The position numbers were made by a program, and so were the translations under genes. From an uncultured Clostridia bacterium (lineage in GTDB: Bacteria; Bacillota; Clostridia; Lachnospirales; CAG-274): a DNA stretch of 64,000 bases. Under the pieces are notes generated by a model, which did not search any database, had not been told where the DNA came from, and saw only the letters and a program-made list of their open reading frames with translations. The DNA lies in assembly GCA_947585865.1 (NCBI GenBank), contig CANPXH010000009.1, positions 1-64,000 of the forward strand, in the 5' to 3' direction. Shown one piece after another: positions 27,401 to 35,998 of the stretch (positions are counted from its first letter, which is position 1; every line of letters starts with the position of its first letter).

Positions 27401-30400
27401 TGAGCATAATAAAAATCATACTCCCGAAAAGAAGTATGATGAAAGAAATTGCGTTGCCAACTTAACGGAAATAGTTATGGACAATATGATGTATTCCGTA
27501 CCTGCTTCTCAGATACTTAAGGGAATAGAAAACGGCGGCGCAGCTAAGCTTGAAAAGTCCATTGAGGCTATGGAACAGCAGGTAGATCTGTTCTATCAGT
27601 ACAAGGGTCTTAATAAAAAAGAAAACTATAACGATGAAGGCAAGCTTGTATTCACAAGCACCAACAGATATCCTATGCAGAGACTGAACATACGTTATCA
27701 TGCTATGTTTGCGGGAGCATTTATGTATGCGAGCGGCAAGCACATAGGCATTGAGTACGACAGTGTTCCGGAGCTTGCTTCCCTTACTCCTTTCAAGGCT
27801 GATGAAAAGGGCAACAAGACAGAAGGTCAGCTTTCAGGCTGGGGTATCGCCCATGAGATGGGTCACGTTATAAATAACAGAAACTATGTTGTGGCGGAGG
27901 TCACCAACAATTTCTTCTCACTTCTTGCAACTCAGTCTATCGACAGAATAAAGTATGACGATGTATATGATGCCGTAACACGAGGCAGCATAGGTGCCGT
28001 GCCTAAGGGTCAGACACTGGGTATGTATTGGCAGCTTCATTCTTACTACGATGATTACTATGATTACAAGATGTTTGACAATATAGATGATCAGCTTGCA
28101 AACAACTTCTTTGCACGTATGGATGCATACAGCAGGAATACAGCTCTTGCCCCGGATCCAAACGGCAAAGCGGCGGAGGATGTTCCTGCCGAGGGTGAGG
28201 AAGAGGAAAGCTCTTCAATACCTCTTGTAATGACAAAGAGCACAAGCGATAATCTTATAAGGCTTGCTTCAGCGGCTGCAAAGAAGAGTCTTATACCGTT
28301 CTTTGAAGCATGGGGCTTCACATACGGATCCGATACGGCAGCATACGTATCTCAGTTCCCGACAGAGACCAAGAAGATACAATACTTCAACAATGATGCA
28401 AGAGAATATAAGCTTTCAGGCGGCGAGCCTATGGCAAAGGACACAGCTGTCACTGCCGAAATGGTAACGCCTCATGAAGACAGTGTCGTTAATTCACAGA
28501 AGATAGAATTCAAGCTTGGCAGCAACGGCGGAAATGCTATGCTGGGCTATGAGATAATTAGAAACGACGTTCCCGTGGCATTTGTAACTGCAGATAAAAC
28601 TTCATACACAGATGTAATAACCACAGGAAATAATATGGTCTATGAATATAAGGTAATAGGCTATGACAAGCTTCTCAACACCACCGACGCCGTTGAGCTG
28701 GCACCCGTTAAGGTAAAGCATGACGGTACGATAGGAAGAGACAACTGGTCTATAGAGACCAATATGAAGTCTGACGATGATAAGCTTGTAAAGGCGACAG
28801 GAGACAGCGAATACTGTGAGGACACTTACATATCAGCCATATCTTCAATAATAGGTCAGGGCGATAGTGCAGGCTACACAGGAAATGCCGTAAAGGATGA
28901 AGAAGGCAATATCGCAAACGCCGAGTTTACTATAAACCTTGGCGATAACGAACAGGTAACTGCCATCAAGTACAACGGCGCTGCCGCTAAGTTTGCGGTA
29001 TATGTAAGCGAAGACAATTCCAACTGGACTAAGGCTAAGGATATTGACTACGACGGAGAAGGAGAACAGAAATTCTACTTCAACAATCCCGATGAGCCGG
29101 GATATATGTATATTTACAACGCAGCTTCCGTGAAGATAGTATATGAAAGCACTTCAGCTACTGTAAGCGATGTAAATATATTAGGCCCCACAAGCGATAA
29201 CGTTGAGCTCGTGCCTTTGGGTATAGGCAGACTTAATAAAGCTTATACATATGACGACTCAGATCCTTCAAAATACACTATCCCCGAAGGCTCCGTAATA
29301 TTTACGGGTCAGTATAAGGGCAGCCCTGCATACAATGTAGTCAAGCTCTTAGAGGGCGAGAAGAGAAATGAAAAGACTATAGTAGACGGATATCAGATAA
29401 TACTTGCCGAGCCGCCGCAAAACGGTGAATTAGGTGATGTATCAGACGGTATTTGGATCTATTGGATAGAGCCTAAGGATATAGAAGCGGGTCAGACAAT
29501 ACCTAAGGTGATAAGTGCCGAGCTCTACAGAGTAGACGATGCTCATACTCTTGACGGCGAGCGTATGGTAAGTAATACTCTCAATGTTACGGTGCCCGAT
29601 ACACTTCAGCCTATTGAGATAAATGCCGATCCGAATACAGGTGCAGAGACGGTATCCGAGACAGGCGCAGCAGAGGATATCAACTATTCCGATTCTGTAA
29701 AGGCAGGCAGCGAAAGCTCAGAGCTTATGGCAGGTACGGAAGAAAGCACAGAGCCTCCTTATGATGAACCTGCAGAGCCTTATGAGCATGGCTTTGTATT
29801 TAAAAAGTCAGAGGATGACAGAAGGGCATCAATGGAGCTTCAGCTTGCAAAAGAGGATATAAACACCATAGCGTTCCAGACCGAATTCAACATAAGCGAT
29901 CCTGCATCCGATGTTAAATTTGAATGGTCTGATATAATAAAGGAAAAGGTAGCTCTTGGCGACAGCCTTCTCCAATACACCTATGAAAACGGCAAGCTTA
30001 ACTTATATGTTATTGCGGATTGCAGTATCCTTGATGAGGAGGGTAAATTAGAGGTAGGTAATATCAGCTTTGATTCCGATGATGAAACCAAGGATGTTCT
30101 CATTACCGTTGAGCAGAAGCAGACGGTAAGCGTTCACAGTGACTTTAAGGCTGTGTACTGGGATCAGCTAAACGGTATGGCTACTCTTAAGGCAGGCGTT
30201 GACGTTACTACCTCAACAGAGGATACGACCCAACCAACTACCGAAAATGTTACAAATAAGCCTACCTCAACAGAGGATACGACCCAACCAACTACCGAAA
30301 ATGTTACCAATAAGCCTACCGAGTCTGAAAACAAGAACTTAAAGGCTGAACCTATAGGCGCAAATGCCATTAACTTTGTGGCAGGCGTTGACTCAATTCA

Positions 30401-30653
30401 CTATGAAGCTGTAGGTTTCATATTCGAGGCTAACGGCAAGAAGGTCGAAAAAGAGACCAATATTGTCTATACTTCAATATTTAAGTCTATTGTTAAATTA
30501 GACGATCTTGAAAATGCTGAGTTTATGTATGCATTTACGATAACCGATATAGGCGATTTGGATGCACCTATCAAGGTAACGCCTTATAAAGTTAAGGACG
30601 GAAAGAAGATAGAGTCAGAGCCGGTCGTTTATACCTATAATTCATTAAAGTAA
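24420..30653 (+). CDS. Giant secreted M60-type metallopeptidase with dockerin
   Basis: 2,077 aa. Signal peptide (about 1-34), then a beta-sandwich segment and a type I dockerin-like pair of calcium loops (DVNADGKVDEND near 167, DLNNDGNINVAD near 200). After a discoidin-related or cohesin-like region come two fibronectin-type segments (about 420-600) and an F5/8-type sugar-binding domain (about 625-770). The peptidase M60 domain has zinc motif HEMGH near 1144 and the downstream Glu in VVAEVTNN. More F5/8-like and beta domains follow. Near the C-terminus an 18-residue Thr-rich linker is perfectly duplicated (54-bp repeat, 30210-30317). M60 enzymes cleave mucin-type glycoproteins. No SLH or LPXTG anchor; the dockerin could recruit it to a cohesin scaffold. 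ATG 24420 follows AAAGGAG. Confidence 0.88.
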   Translation: MKSKTNLFKKVGAGILASALLFQSAVVPAADIEIDSVIDADTGSLESVSDVSTFGVSMNLDLPAAGDNFHVELKDEEDTNANYSTDIITNTHGTEASGVITNVPVDTATGEKSYTLVITAPGYATYTQPGVAIHKGMTTKVEINNSKQKNDLLGPDSAAKHAVMAIGDVNADGKVDENDEQAMIKVINSNTTDSNIAVTFDLNNDGNINVADLAYITHNKGENVDAVPLNIISAENIQPEIADNTVVKDGNVNDLIQSQGNAVQLAPANDEEISDTNPVEVSLNINDAAPEESKQAAGIVIKPPAGSENRITKGTVQVEGVDLETGEEVVREVEVKDTSASQPVQAAILPIFADLFASPDSIATVESDGTVVVNIGKQIAIKKVTIKVTGSSTKLVDIAEVEFVNNMESRIPEPELNIPEITEMKQTEAGLYPKFTVSWTAQNNVDGYDINVSQGSSQQTFHTNKTTMTVQSLNSGDLKQYVPYTVRVCATSGDWKSKWSESKTIEMDSMKNLPPKTENAKAEAKVESILVTWKATMHSQWYSVHYREEGTQEYTVADNITGTSHTILNLKAGVTYEIYVIGHNNYGSGSEYELLKAEPKASNDVAMPMRKLINKPKGRGELMSHIKSVEFTEKEGENILYGDINAPVDNNQDTYAYVREWDTGYTYSNYANPIITLDDKYTIDTIRFTPSGSQPHIYSVAAIRYKDDNGAWQRVNANLSLRADAENNRYYTLIADHPVTSDTYQLLIQIAGGSRPITIAEMRFYEYEDIATRINNMYADDMHIQLNENVTEDMINGFRKELDEKDDESGELHPERDNLLIELDYAQQLLETKGLNDIIHIDTKVSAKLDNGFDDFAMPLTDLQPIGVAAETGKELVIYLGSATDARNTNTSLKLVATQMHNDSSFGWSKDITTLKAGRNVIKIPTLGTYAERENGGSLYVQWTGINNRDYTLRVSGGTKIPMLNVAGVTGADRTEAIEKYVDELSAHVSGLENEHNKNHTPEKKYDERNCVANLTEIVMDNMMYSVPASQILKGIENGGAAKLEKSIEAMEQQVDLFYQYKGLNKKENYNDEGKLVFTSTNRYPMQRLNIRYHAMFAGAFMYASGKHIGIEYDSVPELASLTPFKADEKGNKTEGQLSGWGIAHEMGHVINNRNYVVAEVTNNFFSLLATQSIDRIKYDDVYDAVTRGSIGAVPKGQTLGMYWQLHSYYDDYYDYKMFDNIDDQLANNFFARMDAYSRNTALAPDPNGKAAEDVPAEGEEEESSSIPLVMTKSTSDNLIRLASAAAKKSLIPFFEAWGFTYGSDTAAYVSQFPTETKKIQYFNNDAREYKLSGGEPMAKDTAVTAEMVTPHEDSVVNSQKIEFKLGSNGGNAMLGYEIIRNDVPVAFVTADKTSYTDVITTGNNMVYEYKVIGYDKLLNTTDAVELAPVKVKHDGTIGRDNWSIETNMKSDDDKLVKATGDSEYCEDTYISAISSIIGQGDSAGYTGNAVKDEEGNIANAEFTINLGDNEQVTAIKYNGAAAKFAVYVSEDNSNWTKAKDIDYDGEGEQKFYFNNPDEPGYMYIYNAASVKIVYESTSATVSDVNILGPTSDNVELVPLGIGRLNKAYTYDDSDPSKYTIPEGSVIFTGQYKGSPAYNVVKLLEGEKRNEKTIVDGYQIILAEPPQNGELGDVSDGIWIYWIEPKDIEAGQTIPKVISAELYRVDDAHTLDGERMVSNTLNVTVPDTLQPIEINADPNTGAETVSETGAAEDINYSDSVKAGSESSELMAGTEESTEPPYDEPAEPYEHGFVFKKSEDDRRASMELQLAKEDINTIAFQTEFNISDPASDVKFEWSDIIKEKVALGDSLLQYTYENGKLNLYVIADCSILDEEGKLEVGNISFDSDDETKDVLITVEQKQTVSVHSDFKAVYWDQLNGMATLKAGVDVTTSTEDTTQPTTENVTNKPTSTEDTTQPTTENVTNKPTESENKNLKAEPIGANAINFVAGVDSIHYEAVGFIFEANGKKVEKETNIVYTSIFKSIVKLDDLENAEFMYAFTITDIGDLDAPIKVTPYKVKDGKKIESEPVVYTYNSLK
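30210..30317 (+). repeat. Two 54-bp in-frame tandem repeats in M60 gene
   Basis: The units at 30210-30263 and 30264-30317 encode the same Thr/Pro-rich 18-residue linker (TSTEDTTQPTTENVTNKP) and differ by one base, so the duplication is recent and copy number may vary between strains. Confidence 0.85.
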
Positions 30654-30665
30654 GGAGGTGCCAAT

Positions 30666-30818
30666 ATGAGATCATATTTTAAACCAAGCATCGATATCCA
30701 TTTATTCAGCGTTCAGGATGTGATAACAGCCAGCGGCACCACACCCGAACTTATAAACAAAGGCGAAAACGGTGAGCCTATGACAGGAAGCTTCGGCTCT
30801 ATGTTTGGCGACAAATAA
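30666..30818 (+). CDS. 50-aa peptide with KP...DV motif (second copy)
   Basis: 50 codons, 12 bases after the M60 gene, with a perfect AAGGAGGTG ribosome site. The peptide begins MRSYFKPSIDIHLFSVQDVI, continues with TASGTT and ends in a Gly/Met/Phe-rich tail (GSFGSMFGDK). No Cys and no signal peptide. It matches the peptide at 3558-3710 in length and in the N-terminal pattern Y-x-K-P, alternating hydrophobic residues, D-V, Thr/Ser. It is followed by a strong terminator, so it is co-transcribed with the M60 protein. Function unknown; see findings. Confidence 0.65.
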   Translation: MRSYFKPSIDIHLFSVQDVITASGTTPELINKGENGEPMTGSFGSMFGDK

Positions 30819-30841
30819 GCCTTATAATTGAGTTATGATGT

Positions 30842-30891
30842 AAGAGGCTGTTCAATTGCCGACAAAACGGCAGTTTGAACAGCCTCTTTTT
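30842..30891 (+). terminator. Terminator after second 50-aa peptide gene
   Basis: A long stem (AAGAGGCTGTTCAA / TTGAACAGCCTCTT with an inner GCCG/CGGC) and a T tail. Confidence 0.88.
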
Positions 30892-30899
30892 ACATTAAG

Positions 30900-30975
30900 G
30901 CAAAGGCATAGGAGCCTTTGCTTTCAGCGTTTCGATAAAGTCGACACGCTTGAAATAAATGCTTGTGTTTCCTTC
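30900..30975 (+). repeat. Hairpin plus dispersed repeat copy 2
   Basis: A hairpin GCAAAGGC/GCCTTTGC (30900-30921) is followed by the second copy of the dispersed element (GCGTTTCGATAAAGTCGACACGC, split by one mismatch in the stem, then TTGAAATAAATGCTT). The rest of the gap to 31145 shows no gene I can support. Confidence 0.65.
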
Positions 30976-31145
30976 GGTTAAATTTAGGAGCACATGAGCT
31001 TTTATTTAAAAATACGAGATCGGATACGGTAAGTGTCTTTAAAAGCCGCCTTTATTTGGCTTCTTTACAGTATATACGGCAGTGCTGTCAGTGGTATTTC
31101 ATAAATTGCCCCGTAGGCTGTCTTAAAAAGGGCGGCAGCGTTATA

Positions 31146-32351
31146 CTACAGTGCTGCCAGCTTTTCTATAGATACATAAAGCTGAGATATCTGGTACCAT
31201 GTAGCAAGATCCACGACTCCCGTCTGAGGCAGATTGAATATTTTCTGAAAAGCCCTTACCGCTTCGGCAGTGCTTTCCCCATATGAGCCGTCGACTCTCA
31301 GCTTAGGTATTGCCGAATATGTGTTTGCAATGGAATTAAGCTGCCTTTGTATCGTTCTTACATCATTGCCGTAGGAGCCTATATTAAGGTTAGTACCGGG
31401 AAAGCTGGAGGGTACGCCCTGAACCTTGTCTGCGGTCTCGATATATATGTCATCACCGTAAAAATATCGCAAGATCTGTATTGTACTGTAGCCTTGTTCG
31501 GCCAGATCGGCACTTCCCCACTGAGTCATCCAGCCCGGACAGCTTACCTTTCTTCCGTCACAGTATTGAGCAAACAGCGGCTGCACCTGTCCTTCACGTT
31601 TAATATAGTTTGTAAACATTTCGTCTACGACACGGCTTATATCCTCATATATAGTTCTGCCATAGCTGAAGCTTTGGTCATATCTGGTAGAGTTTGTGAT
31701 GGTGAAATTGTAGCCTCTGTTTCTGTACCATTCCGTGAATACCCTGTTCAGCACAAAGGATTGTATTGCCAGCACATTGGCTCTTATGGCGGCATCCGGC
31801 CATGTGGAATATATCTCGCTGGAGGCTACGTTTTTGATGTAGTCCTTGTAGGGAACATAGTAGTTTTGCCCGTTTGAGCCGGGTACTCCGTCATGCACAA
31901 CGATATACTCCGGGATCACGACACGATCCAATACGACAAAGCCTGTTTCTTCGGGCACAGGCTTGACCTCGGCCTCGGGTTCCTTAGGCTCATAATCTCC
32001 CCACAGCACCGGGGGCGGCACATTGATAACGGTTTCTCCGTCACCCTTATCCATATATACCCTTTGCAATGCAATAGCGTCTGCGAATATCTGTGCGCCT
32101 ATTATACGCACGGTGTTGTAGCCGTCCGCCGTTATTGCGATATCATATGTGCTGTAGGGCTGAGGCTCGTTTTCTTCAAGAGAGTATTCGAGAGGCGGCG
32201 CTTCAAGTTCCATCTCAACAGTCTGACCGGAAGCATCGGTGAACACCTCATACAATATTTCTTCGCCGCTTTGTACAACAACTCTTGCCCCAACCACAGG
32301 CTCAGCAATAGTTGCGTCATATAATTCAACCTGTAATGTACCTATTGCCAT
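31146..32351 (-). CDS. SpoIID-like protein with peptidoglycan-binding domain
   Basis: 401 aa, no signal peptide. Residues about 1-95 form a carboxypeptidase-regulatory-like beta domain (GTLQVELYDATIAEPVVGARV). About 150-310 resemble the SpoIID/LytB lytic transglycosylase domain (IKNVASSEIYSTWPDAAIRA NVLAIQSFVLNR, split here for length; TNSTRYDQSF; CDGRKVSCPGWMTQWGS). About 320-395 is a PG_binding_1 domain (GNDVRTIQRQLN, DGSYGESTAEAVRAFQ). SpoIID cleaves glycan strands in engulfment, so a role in spore or wall remodelling is likely. The absence of a leader argues for mother-cell or cortex use. The ATG at 32351 has GGAGG 6 bases upstream. Confidence 0.82.
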   Translation of the reverse strand: MAIGTLQVELYDATIAEPVVGARVVVQSGEEILYEVFTDASGQTVEMELEAPPLEYSLEENEPQPYSTYDIAITADGYNTVRIIGAQIFADAIALQRVYMDKGDGETVINVPPPVLWGDYEPKEPEAEVKPVPEETGFVVLDRVVIPEYIVVHDGVPGSNGQNYYVPYKDYIKNVASSEIYSTWPDAAIRANVLAIQSFVLNRVFTEWYRNRGYNFTITNSTRYDQSFSYGRTIYEDISRVVDEMFTNYIKREGQVQPLFAQYCDGRKVSCPGWMTQWGSADLAEQGYSTIQILRYFYGDDIYIETADKVQGVPSSFPGTNLNIGSYGNDVRTIQRQLNSIANTYSAIPKLRVDGSYGESTAEAVRAFQKIFNLPQTGVVDLATWYQISQLYVSIEKLAAL

Positions 32352-32466
32352 AGCATACCTCCAAAATAAATACAGTTTATTCTATGCTATATATTGATTT
32401 TTAATGAAAAATGGGTTAAAATTAATAAATAGATACACATATGATATTGTATAACGGAGGAATGTT

Positions 32467-33096
32467 ATGGAAAAATGGCTGGGACTTGACAGTAAATTTT
32501 ACAAATGGGGAACGCTGCTGGCAGACCTTATTATATTAACGGTGCTTTGGCTCATATGCAGTCTGCCCATTATCACAATGGGAGCGGCGACAACTGCCCT
32601 TTACTATGTTACCACACGTCAGCTTTCAAACAGGGAAGGCTATGTTACAAGGGATTTTTTCAAGAGCTTCAAAAAAAATTTTCTACAGGCAACACTGGTC
32701 GAAATAATTTTAGGCATAATGACAGCGGCGCTTTTTGTAAACATACTTATGCTTGACCGCTCAACGGCGCTGGGTTCCATATTGTTTCCCATTCAGTTCG
32801 TTATCCTTTATGAGCTGAGTATAGTTACGATATATATATATCCCATACTCTCACGTTTTGAATTCAAGACGGTGCAGCTTTTCAAGACGGCCTTCTTTAT
32901 GGCAAACAGGCATCTCATGACTACGATCACGTGCTTTGTTCTCTTTGCGGCAGCTATCTTGATAGTGTTTAAGTATTACATACTTATATTTGTATGTGCG
33001 GGATTTTATGCAATATTAACATCTCTTATGTTTATGAACTTGTTTAGGAAATATATTCCCGAAATGGATAAAGACGATTTTGAAGATATGCGTTAA
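32467..33096 (+). CDS. DUF624 (YesL-like) membrane protein
   Basis: 209 aa. An N-terminal amphipathic stretch, then about five hydrophobic helices; the family signature region WLICSLPIITMGAATTALYYV is present near residues 30-50. YesL-type genes in Firmicutes often accompany carbohydrate uptake operons, but none is here. Start ATG preceded by CGGAGG. Followed 18 bases later by the HD-domain gene, so probably co-transcribed. Confidence 0.85.
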   Translation: MEKWLGLDSKFYKWGTLLADLIILTVLWLICSLPIITMGAATTALYYVTTRQLSNREGYVTRDFFKSFKKNFLQATLVEIILGIMTAALFVNILMLDRSTALGSILFPIQFVILYELSIVTIYIYPILSRFEFKTVQLFKTAFFMANRHLMTTITCFVLFAAAILIVFKYYILIFVCAGFYAILTSLMFMNLFRKYIPEMDKDDFEDMR

Positions 33097-33114
33097 AAAT
33101 GGAGAGAGCGGTAT

Positions 33115-33684
33115 ATGAAAAAAGCAATTGGTTCCAGGATAGATCTGAACGATATGTCAGATCCCGATGTTGCGGAATTCAGAAGATATATAGATGAATT
33201 TTTTGACAGGAAGAATGTCAAAAGACTTGAAAACTTTTATCAGCATTTTAGAACATCAAGACTGCAGCACAGCGTAAATGTGGCATATTACAGCTTTAAG
33301 ATAGCAAAAAAAATAGGCGCCGATCCCAAGTCAGCCACAAGAGCAGGGCTTTTGCACGATCTGTACTGGTATGACTGGCATAAGATGGGGCTGCCGCAGC
33401 TCCATGCCTTCTTGCATCCACGCCTTGCTTTAAGGAATGCGGAAAGACTTGCCGAGGATCTGAGCGAGAGAGAAGCAGACGCCATATTGAAGCATATGTG
33501 GCCGCTTTGCCTTGGATTTCCAAAATATAAGGAATCCCTTGCCGTTACATTGGCGGATAAATATGCCGCCGCCCTTGAGGTCACTACGCAATGGGGAAAG
33601 TATTTTGGCGAAAGTTCAATGAAGAAAGCAAGAGGCTCAGTAAAAAAAGTCAAATCGGTCATTACGGAGAGACGAAAAAAATGA
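33115..33684 (+). CDS. HD-domain hydrolase
   Basis: 189 aa. Metal-binding His/Asp residues of an HD phosphohydrolase are visible: RLQHSVNVAYYS, GLLHDLYWYDW and ILKHMWPL. The C-terminus is Lys-rich (KKARGSVKKVKSV). Family members act on nucleotides or second messengers; the substrate is unknown. Ribosome site GGAGAGCGG. Confidence 0.82.
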   Translation: MKKAIGSRIDLNDMSDPDVAEFRRYIDEFFDRKNVKRLENFYQHFRTSRLQHSVNVAYYSFKIAKKIGADPKSATRAGLLHDLYWYDWHKMGLPQLHAFLHPRLALRNAERLAEDLSEREADAILKHMWPLCLGFPKYKESLAVTLADKYAAALEVTTQWGKYFGESSMKKARGSVKKVKSVITERRKK

Positions 33685-33694
33685 TCGTTTCCTG

Positions 33695-33723
33695 TTGACA
33701 AAAATTACCAAATTTGTTAATAT
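33695..33723 (+). promoter_or_regulatory. Promoter of AbrB-family gene
   Basis: -35 TTGACA (33695-33700), 17-base spacer, -10 TAATAT (33718-33723). Confidence 0.65.
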
Positions 33724-33761
33724 AATTCTATAGAGATAAATTTTGGCACGGAGGAATAGTT

Positions 33762-34073
33762 ATGAAGTCAACAGGTATAGTAAGAAAAGTAGATCAGCTC
33801 GGAAGGATGGTACTTCCCAGCGAATTGAGAGAAAGCTTTAATATAAAAGACGGCGATGCCCTTGAAATATTTACGTCAAACGATATGATAGTGCTTAAGA
33901 AATATATGCCGTCGGATATATTTACAGGAGACATGGAAGACCTTATAGAATACAGAGGCAAAAAGGTCTCCAAAAACACAGTAAGAGAGCTTGCCAAGAT
34001 AGCAGGCTTCAGACTGGAGGAAACATCAGCCACGCAAAGGGAAAACAGCTTTGAGCTGGAGGATATATTCTGA
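33762..34073 (+). CDS. AbrB/SpoVT-family transition-state regulator
   Basis: 103 aa. The N-terminal swapped-hairpin DNA-binding domain is typical: [22 protein letters not shown] (given here in part), [11 protein letters not shown] and MIVLKKY. The C-terminal 50 residues form a short variable domain, probably for multimerisation. B. subtilis AbrB is 94-96 aa and represses stationary-phase genes; the target genes here are unknown. It shares a likely transcript with ispF 19 bases downstream. Confidence 0.88.
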   Translation: MKSTGIVRKVDQLGRMVLPSELRESFNIKDGDALEIFTSNDMIVLKKYMPSDIFTGDMEDLIEYRGKKVSKNTVRELAKIAGFRLEETSATQRENSFELEDIF

Positions 34074-34092
34074 TATAAGGCAGGTGCATAAA

Positions 34093-34569
34093 ATGGGTTT
34101 GAGAGTCGGACTTGGGTATGATGTACACAAGCTTACGGAAAACAGAGCGCTTATACTCGGCGGAGTGGAGATCCCTTATGAAAAAGGACTTTTGGGTCAT
34201 TCGGATGCGGATGTGCTCATACACGCTATAATGGATTCCCTTTTGGGTGCTGCCAAAATGGGAGATATAGGCAAGCTTTTTCCGGACACGGATCCGCAGT
34301 ATAAGGGTATATCAAGCCTTAAGCTGCTTAAATTTGTTAAGGAAAAAATGGATGAGAAGGGTATAAGGGTCATAAATATCGATTCCATAATCGTAGCTCA
34401 AAGGCCAAAGATGCGCCCTTATATAGATCAAATGGAAAAAAATTTAGCCGAAGCTTTGGATATGGATGTGGACAGCATAAATGTAAAGGCGACCACTGAG
34501 GAGGAGCTTGGCTTTACAGGCAGCGGCGAAGGTATTTCATCAAAGGCCGTTTGTCTTATTGAATTTTAG
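34093..34569 (+). CDS. ispF: 2-C-methyl-D-erythritol 2,4-cyclodiphosphate synthase
   Basis: 158 aa, normal length. It cyclises the IspE product with loss of CMP in the MEP pathway. Motifs: [11 protein letters not shown] with zinc ligands Asp and His at the N-terminus, [14 protein letters not shown], the [12 protein letters not shown] region, and [16 protein letters not shown] near the C-terminus. The ATG at 34093 follows AAGGCAGGTG; an upstream extension would overlap the AbrB gene without a ribosome site. Placement behind an AbrB regulator suggests growth-phase control (inference). Confidence 0.95.
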   Translation: MGLRVGLGYDVHKLTENRALILGGVEIPYEKGLLGHSDADVLIHAIMDSLLGAAKMGDIGKLFPDTDPQYKGISSLKLLKFVKEKMDEKGIRVINIDSIIVAQRPKMRPYIDQMEKNLAEALDMDVDSINVKATTEEELGFTGSGEGISSKAVCLIEF

Positions 34570-34598
34570 GGGTCGTCGCAATATTGCGATACCCTTTT
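34569..34598 (+). terminator. Terminator after ispF
   Basis: GGGT...TCGCAATATTGCGA...ACCC stem followed by TTTT, beginning at the stop codon. Confidence 0.6.
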
Positions 34599-34629
34599 AA
34601 ATTGTTGTGTTTTATAGGAGAAACGTATT

Positions 34630-35976
34630 ATGAAAAAGTCTTATGAAATAGATATGTGCAATGGCCCCTTGCTGGGAAAGATATTTCTTTTTGCAATACC
34701 TCTTATGCTGTCTAGCATACTCCAGCTCTTGTTCAATGCGGCGGATATCATAGTTGTGGGAAGGTTCACGGGAAGCACTGCTCTTGCGGCAGTTGGCTCT
34801 ACAAGTTCCCTTATTAATCTTCTTGTCAATCTTTTTATAGGTGTGTCTGTCGGCGCCAATGTACTTGTGGCAAGGTTTTATGGGGCAAAGGATGAGGAAA
34901 ACATACAGCAGACCATACATACGGCAGTGCTTACTGCATTGGCAGGCGGTATTGTCCTTATTTTCCTGGGCGTGCTTATTGCAAAGCCTATGCTTACTCT
35001 TATGGGTACACCTGACAATGTACTTGATCAGGCGGCACTTTATATGAGAATATACTTCTGCGGTATGCCTGCTTTTATGCTCTATAATTTCGGCGCAGCT
35101 ATATTAAGAGCTATAGGCGATACCAAAAGACCCTTGTATTTTCTTATACTTGCGGGAATAGTCAATGTCATACTGAATCTGTTTTTTGTAATAGTCTGCC
35201 ATATGGGAGTGGCAGGCGTAGCTCTTGCAACTATTATATCCCAGACTATTTCTGCAGCGCTTATTATAAGGTGCCTTATTAAAAATGACGGTATTTGCAG
35301 ACTTTATCTCTCAAAGCTGAGAATACATAAGAGCAAGCTTATATTTATGCTGAGAATAGGTGTTCCCGCAGGCTTGCAGGGCGTTATTTTCAATGTGTCA
35401 AACGTACTTATACAGTCATCAATCAATTCTTTCGGTTCTGTTATAATGGCTGGCAATACGGCTGCAAGCAATATTGAAGGCTTTGTCTATGTTTCCATGA
35501 ACGCTCTTCATCAGACTGCCTTAAGCTTCACAGGTCAGAATATGGGCGCAGGCAAGTACAAAAGGATCGACAAGCTGCTTATGGAATGTGTCGTTATTGT
35601 TTCCATAATAGGTCTTTTAATGGGTAATGGCGCATATCTTATGGGCGATCGCCTTTTGGGTATATATTCCTCAGACCCTGAGGTAATACAGTATGGTCTT
35701 ATAAGGCTTTCCATAATAGCCTCTACATATTTCCTCTGCGGCGCTATGGACGTATTTGCCGGAGCAATAAGAGGAATGGGCTATTCCATACTGCCTATGA
35801 CAGTATCTCTTATAGGAGCCTGCGCTTTCAGAGTTGTGTGGATATTTACTATTTTCAGGTGGCACCATACGCTTATGAGCCTCTATATATCATATCCCAT
35901 TTCATGGGCGCTTACGGCTCTTGTACATTTTATGTGTTATTTGATAGTGCGGAAAAGAGAATTCTCAAAAGCATAA
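34630..35976 (+). CDS. MATE-family efflux transporter
   Basis: 448 aa, about twelve membrane helices in two halves. N-terminal GPLLGKIFLFAIPLMLSSILQ and the repeated IPLMxxxxxQ / GVPAGLQGV segments are typical of MatE proteins that export cationic compounds using Na+ or H+. Ribosome site AGGAG. It converges on a second, paralogous MATE gene with a small wHTH-like gene between them. Confidence 0.92.
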   Translation: MKKSYEIDMCNGPLLGKIFLFAIPLMLSSILQLLFNAADIIVVGRFTGSTALAAVGSTSSLINLLVNLFIGVSVGANVLVARFYGAKDEENIQQTIHTAVLTALAGGIVLIFLGVLIAKPMLTLMGTPDNVLDQAALYMRIYFCGMPAFMLYNFGAAILRAIGDTKRPLYFLILAGIVNVILNLFFVIVCHMGVAGVALATIISQTISAALIIRCLIKNDGICRLYLSKLRIHKSKLIFMLRIGVPAGLQGVIFNVSNVLIQSSINSFGSVIMAGNTAASNIEGFVYVSMNALHQTALSFTGQNMGAGKYKRIDKLLMECVVIVSIIGLLMGNGAYLMGDRLLGIYSSDPEVIQYGLIRLSIIASTYFLCGAMDVFAGAIRGMGYSILPMTVSLIGACAFRVVWIFTIFRWHHTLMSLYISYPISWALTALVHFMCYLIVRKREFSKA

Positions 35977-35998
35977 AGGACTGCTTTCGCAGTCCTTT
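35975..35998 (+). terminator. Bidirectional terminator between MATE genes
   Basis: A perfect 10-bp stem AAAGGACTGC / GCAGTCCTTT, loop TTTC. The right arm ends inside the stop codon of the opposing small gene. Confidence 0.75.

Noticed and set aside
30963-31286. Open frame of 107 codons after the M60 operon
   Set aside because: No ribosome site; it overlaps the dispersed repeat and the 3' end of the opposing SpoIID-like gene, and its composition is not protein-like.
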